Shown here: positions 58,912-64,000 of the stretch, piece by piece
Layout of the letters: the number at the start of each line of letters is the position of its first letter
Numbering within the stretch: the first letter of the stretch is position 1
NCBI GenBank assembly: GCA_023205875.1
Contig: CP060755.1
Location: 992,001-1,056,000, forward strand
From: Chloropicon primus
Lineage: Eukaryota; Chlorophyta; Chloropicophyceae; Chloropicales; Chloropicaceae
Reading direction: 5' to 3'
DNA length: 64,000 nucleotides
The notes under the pieces: generated by a model
What the model was told of the DNA's origin: nothing
What the model saw: only the letters and a program-made list of their open reading frames with translations
The model's database searches: none
Program-made: the position numbers and the translations under genes

Positions 58912-60303
58912 ATGTTCATGGTGCTGCTCAAGTACGTCCCGGCCAATCGACGGCTCCCGGCGCTCGCTCTGTTCTTCCTCGGGATCTTCGTCGTTTCCTT
59001 GTTCCTCGTGGACTTGGACTCCGCCGAGGAGGTGGGCAAGGGCCTCGAGCACGCTCAGGGGAGGGGGTCTTGGGGCTCGGGGCTCGGGGCGCACCGGGAA
59101 GCGGGGGAGGCAGACGCAGCACCGGCGTCTGGGATCCAGATTACCCACGGCAAGATCAGCACTGGGTACAACTACAAGATGTTTGTGTACGAGGAAGACA
59201 TACCGAGAGAGCTGTACGGGTCGTTCAAGCACGATCTCCACTGCCAGAGCGAATACAGCGGAGTCGAGGCTCTCTTCCCTGCGATATTGAAACGCCTCGA
59301 CGTTTACACGCCGTTCAGCGACACCGCGGACTACTACGTGGTCCCGGTGATGACCGAGTGCTTTTTGAACAAAAAGCTGCTCATGGGGAAGGACTTCAAC
59401 TGGGCGGTGAAGGACCTGAATTCCCTGTTCGAATCGACCTTGGACGAGATCCAGTCCTCGTACCCGCACTGGTCGAGGACCGAAGGCAGGGACCACATTT
59501 TCGTTTTCCCTTCGGAGAGGGGGCCCTCTCTCCTGAACGCGGCAAACATGCAGAGAATAAGTAAGTCCATCTTCCTCACCGGGCTGACTTCCTACAGGCC
59601 CACGGTATTCGAGCCGTGGAAGGACATTACCGTGCCTGCGTTCAACCGCCCGGAGAATGGCAGCGACAGCGACGGCTCGGTCCAAGGTGACACCTCGAAA
59701 GAAAACCGAGACATTTTCGTCCACTTTCGGGGAGCCGTGCCTGGTTTGGAAGACAAGCAGCCCTCGGGCTTGACCCACGAGCTCCAAATGGCCCTCGAGG
59801 AGTACGGTTTGGACAAAGAGTACGTGTTCAAGGACCTTGACGAGGACTGCCCGGACTTGGCTTGCGTCAGGCGTGAAATGAAAAGGAGCACGTTCTGCCT
59901 CTGCCCCGGGGGAGACTTCGAGGGCTGGAGCCTCCGGCTTTACAAGGCCATCTCGGCGGGCTGCATCCCTGTGATCCTTGCGGACCAAGCAGAGCTGCCC
60001 TTCGCACAGCTGCTCGACTACTCGAAATTTAGCGTCAAGATTCTGGAGAGGGAGGTGGACCGAGTCCCCATGCTTTTGAATGAGATGGGCCCGACGAAGA
60101 TCAAGAACAAGCAGGCGGAGTTGAGGAAAGCAAAGGAAAAGCTGTCGTGGGACTACACGATTCGGGACGCCAAGGGGAACCCGATGTGGAAAGGCGCCTC
60201 TGCTCTCGACTCCCTTCTCAAGGTCCTCCAACTGAAGCTTCGATTTATGCGGAACTCGCCGTACCACTTTTGGGTCAAGGAGGAGAACGCGGTGACCGAG
60301 TGA
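58912..60303 (+). CDS. Exostosin-family glycosyltransferase (GT47), type II Golgi
   Basis: 463 residues. A short cytosolic tail and a signal anchor (LPALALFFLGIFVVSLFLV, residues ~15-33) are followed by a stem and the GT47 catalytic region: GYNYKMFVYEEDIPRELYGS, DTADYYVVPVM, EGRDHIFVFPSERGPSLLNA, DIFVHFRGAVPG, and the nucleotide-sugar block FCLCPGGDFEGWSLRLYKAI with SAGCIPVILADQAELPFAQL. Exostosins build heparan sulphate in animals and xyloglucan, pectin or extensin sugars in plants. The algal substrate is unknown. Golgi location is inferred from the type II topology. Confidence 0.88.
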   Translation: MFMVLLKYVPANRRLPALALFFLGIFVVSLFLVDLDSAEEVGKGLEHAQGRGSWGSGLGAHREAGEADAAPASGIQITHGKISTGYNYKMFVYEEDIPRELYGSFKHDLHCQSEYSGVEALFPAILKRLDVYTPFSDTADYYVVPVMTECFLNKKLLMGKDFNWAVKDLNSLFESTLDEIQSSYPHWSRTEGRDHIFVFPSERGPSLLNAANMQRISKSIFLTGLTSYRPTVFEPWKDITVPAFNRPENGSDSDGSVQGDTSKENRDIFVHFRGAVPGLEDKQPSGLTHELQMALEEYGLDKEYVFKDLDEDCPDLACVRREMKRSTFCLCPGGDFEGWSLRLYKAISAGCIPVILADQAELPFAQLLDYSKFSVKILEREVDRVPMLLNEMGPTKIKNKQAELRKAKEKLSWDYTIRDAKGNPMWKGASALDSLLKVLQLKLRFMRNSPYHFWVKEENAVTE

Positions 60304-60507
60304 TCCAATATGATGTACTAGTAACAGAGGCCAAATCGATTTTTTTGCTCGTTGCTGGCCGGCCGGGCCACCGCGAGAACTTGACGTGGGAGGGACAACT
60401 TCCAGTCGAAAATATGTGTGTGTATATGCTTTACAACAATTATGCTACAAAACCATCCTAGAGTCTACATTCTAGACCGGTGGACCTCCCGCCTCAGCGG
60501 CATCCAC

Positions 60508-61389
60508 TCAGCCCTGTCCCAACAACATCGACGCCGCTTCGTTCAAGTTGTTGTTTGTCTGCCTCAAAGCCTCAGATGCGACCCCCGTATCGAAACCCAT
60601 ACTCTCCAGCATCTGCAGGGCTTGGGGGTGGGGCTCCGCCGGCCTTGCCCCACCAAATAAGCCCGTGCCTTGCTGGTTCTGCCCCCCACCTTCCCCCCGC
60701 CCAGGTTCCCTTCGAATTTGGACGAACCTCCCGTACCTGACCTTCACCTTGTCGTAGTCCGCGCCCTCGAACACCTTCCCGCAGGCCTGGGACAGGAAGG
60801 ACGGCAGCTCCACCCTCCCGAGACTCAAGAAATTGGTCTGGTAAGCCAGCCCAAAGAGCCAGCCCACGGCACCAAGGGAAAAGGACTTCCACCCCCGACC
60901 GACGATCAGATGCAGCGCGGCCACGTAAACGAACACGTTGTTCGTCACCTGAAGCCCTCCGAAGACTTCCAGCGAAGCGATGGACGGCACGGTAAGCCAG
61001 AAGGCCGCTATGAGGGCGAAGACGGCTGTGAGGGGTCCGTCACAGAATCCGCCCTTGAAGACGTCCGGCCACAAAGCCGAGAGGGCGGCCCGCGCGAGGG
61101 ACTGGACCACAGACGCCAGCAGGATCATGGTCGCCGTCTTCCTGCTTCCCTTGACCCTCTCCACCTCCTTAAGCCAATACAAAAGCAAAGTCCCCACGAT
61201 GATTTCCGAGCCCGTCGACCAGCACAAAAGCTCGAATCCCCTCGCAGGAAGCTGTACCTTGTCTTGGCCGAGGACGAGCGAGAGTCCCAGACTCGCGAAG
61301 AGCAGTGCCCTCGTCACTGGCACCCCATCGAGTCCTCCCCCCGCCTCCTTCCGGTACACAACCTCCCTCCTCCTCTCCCCCTCCCTCAT
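60508..61389 (-). CDS. UBAC2: UBAC2-like rhomboid pseudoprotease with UBA domain
   Basis: 293 residues. Several hydrophobic segments (ALLFASLGLSLVLG, EIIVGTLLLYWLKEVE, TMILLASVVQSLARAALSAL, LTAVFALIAAFWLTVPSIAS, SFSLGAVGWLFGLAYQTNFL) have the layout of a derlin/rhomboid-type fold without Ser-His catalytic residues. A Gly/Arg linker leads to a C-terminal UBA domain (QMLESMGFDTGVASEALRQT, NNLNEAASMLLGQG). UBAC2 and plant homologues sit in the ER membrane and assist ER-associated degradation and selective autophagy. The start at 61389 or a nearby Met is uncertain. Confidence 0.78.
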   Translation of the reverse strand: MREGERRREVVYRKEAGGGLDGVPVTRALLFASLGLSLVLGQDKVQLPARGFELLCWSTGSEIIVGTLLLYWLKEVERVKGSRKTATMILLASVVQSLARAALSALWPDVFKGGFCDGPLTAVFALIAAFWLTVPSIASLEVFGGLQVTNNVFVYVAALHLIVGRGWKSFSLGAVGWLFGLAYQTNFLSLGRVELPSFLSQACGKVFEGADYDKVKVRYGRFVQIRREPGRGEGGGQNQQGTGLFGGARPAEPHPQALQMLESMGFDTGVASEALRQTNNNLNEAASMLLGQG

Positions 61390-61599
61390 TCTCTTCCTTT
61401 TTCACAACCTCCCCCCCCGCTTAAAACCTCTCAAGATTGGATCTTGGGAGAGGAGGCGCGCTTTGCGACCGAGGAAGAGGAGGCGTGGAGAAGGGGCCTT
61501 CCTGGGTGGTGTGACTGTGATTGATCGTCGTTTTGCAAGGAGGGTTTGGCCGCCACCGGTTTTGGGGGGAACTCTGGTTTTGAGAACCTCCAAGGAAAA

Positions 61600-62970
61600 A
61601 TGAGGTCGAGTTTCACCGAGTGGATCACGAGGCCGAGGCAGATACTGATCCTGTTCGCAATAACACTTGCCGTGGCAGCCATATCGGCCAGCAACAACAT
61701 ACACCGGTGCCATGCCAGGAAGGTGGGGCAGGGGAAGCAGAGGTACCAGATGAGGGACCACCACGTGGGCAACGGGGTCGAGAGCGGTGGTAGTCGGCAC
61801 TGGGACGAGTCCGTGGTGAAGCAGCTCGCCCAAGGAGCCAAGGCGTTTGCTTTCGGCAACCAGGCCTCGCTGACGGGCAAGGAGGCCACCCTAGTGAACC
61901 AGATCTCGGACAAGCTCGTGGAGACAGTAGCCGAGGAGGACATCGAGGCGGACATGGCCGAGGAGTTGGGCATGCAAGAGGAGGACGCCGCTGGAGAGGT
62001 CAACGAGGAATTGGCGGACGCCTCGGGGAGACCTGGAGGAGCGTCCAGCAGCAGCAAATCCGGGGGAAGCCGCCCCAGGGGCTCGAGGGACCACCGGTTC
62101 TCCAAGCCCTCCGAGAGCTCAGGTTTCTGCCCGGCCATCCACAGGCGCGAGGACGGCACCTGCGACCGCAGTGGCGTGCCCGAGTCCCTGCAAAAGTACT
62201 TCAAGGGATCTTTCGGCGGGGACTTGATCCTCACGTCGACCAGCCTCAGGAACAAGAGCGTCATTGCCGTGTCGTCGTCCCCCGGGAAGACCCGCAAGTC
62301 AAAGCTGATGGATGTCAACAGCCACCTGCTCGACCTCTTGCCGAAGGAGGACCAAATCTTCGGCAAGAACTTCACGACCTGTGCGGTGATCGGGAGCTCT
62401 GGCATCTTGCTGAAGTACCAGAACGGCAAGGAAATCGATGGCCATGACATGGTCCTTCGGTTCAACAGCGCCAGAACCAAGGGGTTCGAGAAGCACGTGG
62501 GGGGGAAGACGACCCACAGGCTGACAAACTCAAGAAACTTCGGCTTCAGAGAGAGCAAGTCCGAGCAAGTCCTGGTGCACTTGAGGACCCCAGGGGCGAT
62601 GAGAGCGCTCGTGCAGCGCCTGAAGAACAAAACAAAGTCCGTCCTGTACGGGCTGAACCCCCCGTGGTACTCTTACATGGACAAGAGCCTGCACTTCTTG
62701 TCGACGAGCGGGTTGAACGGGATCTTGATAGCGTTGCACAGGTGTGAGCGGGTCAGGCTGTATGGTTTCCATGTCCACCCCCGGCACGGGGTGCCTTACC
62801 ACTACTACAACGTCAAGGACAAGCCCGCAAACGTGGGGAGGGATGACAACGAGTGGCTCGTGGTGAAGCACCTCATCGAGAACAAGTTCGTGGAGCTTGG
62901 GGAGCCGTGCATCCTCGAGTGCAACGAGAACGAGTCGGAGTGCCAAAAGTGCGTCAAAGCGAATCAGTGA
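61600..62970 (+). CDS. Sialyltransferase-like glycosyltransferase, GT29
   Basis: 456 residues from Met 61600, which gives the type II topology expected for the family. The signal anchor is QILILFAITLAVAAISASNN (residues ~12-31). A long acidic stem (to ~residue 190) leads to the catalytic domain: sialylmotif L around CAVIGSSGILLKYQNGKEID and HDMVLRFNSARTKGFEKHVG (residues ~261-300), motif S near FLSTSGLNGILIALHRC, motif III PYHYYNVKD and motif VS NEWLVVKHLIE. Plant and algal GT29 proteins keep these motifs, but sialic acid is not generally found there, so the donor may be a related acidic sugar such as Kdo. A Cys-rich end (CILECNENESECQKC) may form disulphides. Confidence 0.87.
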   Translation: MRSSFTEWITRPRQILILFAITLAVAAISASNNIHRCHARKVGQGKQRYQMRDHHVGNGVESGGSRHWDESVVKQLAQGAKAFAFGNQASLTGKEATLVNQISDKLVETVAEEDIEADMAEELGMQEEDAAGEVNEELADASGRPGGASSSSKSGGSRPRGSRDHRFSKPSESSGFCPAIHRREDGTCDRSGVPESLQKYFKGSFGGDLILTSTSLRNKSVIAVSSSPGKTRKSKLMDVNSHLLDLLPKEDQIFGKNFTTCAVIGSSGILLKYQNGKEIDGHDMVLRFNSARTKGFEKHVGGKTTHRLTNSRNFGFRESKSEQVLVHLRTPGAMRALVQRLKNKTKSVLYGLNPPWYSYMDKSLHFLSTSGLNGILIALHRCERVRLYGFHVHPRHGVPYHYYNVKDKPANVGRDDNEWLVVKHLIENKFVELGEPCILECNENESECQKCVKANQ

Positions 62971-62979
62971 TCGCGGAAA

Positions 62980-63349
62980 TCAGTGTTTTACAAAGAGCGG
63001 CGACAAGCTTTTGCCCTGCAGACCCTTGCCCAAGTCGCTGGCCACTTCGGAGACCAGCAGACGGAGGGGCCCCCTGTACGCATCGAAAAGCAGGTGGAGG
63101 TATGGCTTGTAGCACGGCTTGGCGGTGGGACCGGGGCCAGCCCCGCCTGAGTTTTTGCCTCTCGCCAGGCCCTCGTGCTCGAGGAAGACTCCCGTTTGGA
63201 ACTGCTCGGGCCTCCGAAACCTGCGCCACAACTGTGTCAAGGGGAACCGCTCGGCCCCCAGAGCCAAGACTTGTACAATTAGCATTGTAAACTAAACGTG
63301 TGTTTGAGTAGCGCTCTTTGGAGTCAGTTTCTGTTGTTGTTTGTGTGTC

Positions 63350-63392
<43 letters not shown>

Positions 63393-64000
63393 ACATCTTG
63401 CTTCCAAGGTCTCTTTTCAGAAAGAGCGAAGGCGGTGGGGGTGTCGATTGGACTTACCTTTAAGCAAACGACGATGAGGAGCCAGAACGCGTAGTAAACC
63501 AAAACTGTCGGGAGCAAGAATAGCAAAGGCGTGAGCAGCAAAACCCCGACGATGACGTGCTCCAGCATGAAGTTGTCCGAATGATCTCCCGCGGTGTCCT
63601 GCCACCTCCCCCGAAACAGGAGATACATTTCCCTCGAAAGCCGCAGGTGGCACCGCAGCGCCAAGGAGTGCGCGTAGTACAGGCCAACGTAGGGAGAGGC
63701 CAGGAGCAGGACCACGTCAGCCAAGAAGGAGAGCCCCGCCTCCAACCCGAAAAACCCTGGCACCACGGGGAAGACCACCCCCGTGTAGCTCACAATCGCG
63801 TCGAACAAGTGCGCACTGGAGGTGGCTTCGATCGCAAACAAGCTTGACCTGGCGAAGAAGTGGCTGAGGTCATCATACAGCTTGAGGCCCCCCGGAGCGT
63901 CGTCGAGAACGGACAGGGAACGCAGGACGACGTCCTCCTCGAAACGTTCCCGGAACTCGAGCGCGGCTGTGGTCGCTCGCAGCCGGGTGCCCTCTCTCAA
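62980..64000 (-). CDS. PIGQ: PIG-Q / Gpi1 (GPI-GlcNAc transferase subunit), 5' end outside window
   Basis: Part of the ER complex performing the first step of GPI-anchor synthesis, using UDP-GlcNAc. Exon A runs from the right edge to 63458; intron 63457-63292 (166 bases, GTAAGT to TTTAG, phase 0); last exon 63291-62980. Family blocks: APGGLKLYDDLSHFFARSSL, AGLSFLADVVLLLASPYVGL, EMYLLFRGRWQDT, FMLEHVIVGVLLLTPLLFLL, PTVLVYYAFWLLIVVCLK, and in the last exon the C-terminal PYLHLLFDAYRGPLRLLVSE. The intron contains a long CA/GT repeat. The N-terminal part of the gene lies beyond base 64000. Confidence 0.85.
63353..63391. repeat. (GT)n microsatellite in PIG-Q intron
   Basis: About 18 GT units lie within the PIG-Q intron. 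On the coding strand this is a CA repeat located about 65 bases downstream of the donor. Confidence 0.9.

Overview
This is nuclear DNA of a compact eukaryotic genome, almost certainly a unicellular alga with a primary (green-type) plastid. The evidence is of three kinds. (1) Genes are split by short GT-AG introns; the 16 I could place are 75-184 bases long, and most genes have none. (2) The gene content is eukaryotic: a longin R-SNARE, AP-4 mu, NBAS/Sec39, UNC-50, RPN2, PIG-Q, MYST acetyltransferase, PABPN1, PAXBP1. (3) Plastid proteins (a Deg protease and a cyanobacterial DUF1825 protein) carry N-terminal transit-like regions with no leading ER signal peptide, as expected for a primary rather than secondary plastid. 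A small prasinophyte-grade chlorophyte would fit; the exact lineage is inference. About 40 genes occupy 64 kb, many in tight divergent or convergent pairs, and third codon positions are strongly GC-rich. I see no rRNA, tRNA, CRISPR array or recognisable transposon.

Layout. 1-5.2 kb: RSPH9 (cut by the left edge), UDP-GlcNAc pyrophosphorylase, a stand-alone type II thioesterase, a DUF3050 protein. 5.5-11 kb: a SYCP2-like meiotic axis protein with a Tudor domain, a MYST acetyltransferase, and a small three-exon membrane protein. 11-15.2 kb: a plastid-like membrane protein, AP-4 mu, a 65-residue tail-anchored protein and a claudin-like tetraspan protein. 15.5-20.3 kb: FAD monooxygenase, AnmK sugar kinase, a candidate selenoprotein of family DUF3253, Deg protease. 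20.4-28.8 kb: PABPN1, ankyrin protein, disordered protein, PAXBP1/ILP1, VAMP7-type SNARE. 28.9-39.4 kb: phosducin-like protein, NBAS, UNC-50, DUF1825-STI1 protein. 39.5-48.2 kb: asparagine synthetase, a small two-exon membrane protein, a MOV10/SDE3-type helicase, RPN2. 48.3-56.8 kb: a 1,646-residue CDCA7-zinc-finger/OB-fold protein, mitochondrial HslV, a secreted-type pyrophosphatase, a SNAPIN-like protein. 57-64 kb: DNAJC22-like, GT47 exostosin, UBAC2-like, GT29 sialyltransferase, PIG-Q (cut by the right edge).

Themes. Secretory-pathway and glycan functions are prominent (UAP1, RPN2, GT47, GT29, PIG-Q, UNC-50, NBAS, AP-4, SNARE), though the genes are scattered as in any eukaryote and do not form an operon. 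RSPH9 and the SYCP2-like protein imply that motile cilia and meiosis are, or recently were, part of the life cycle. The most unusual items are the in-frame TGA in the DUF3253 gene at the position of that family's conserved Cys, which makes it a candidate new selenoprotein; the fusion of a CDCA7-type zinc finger to an RPA-like OB-fold; and bacterial-type genes (AnmK, DUF3050, type II thioesterase) in an algal nucleus.
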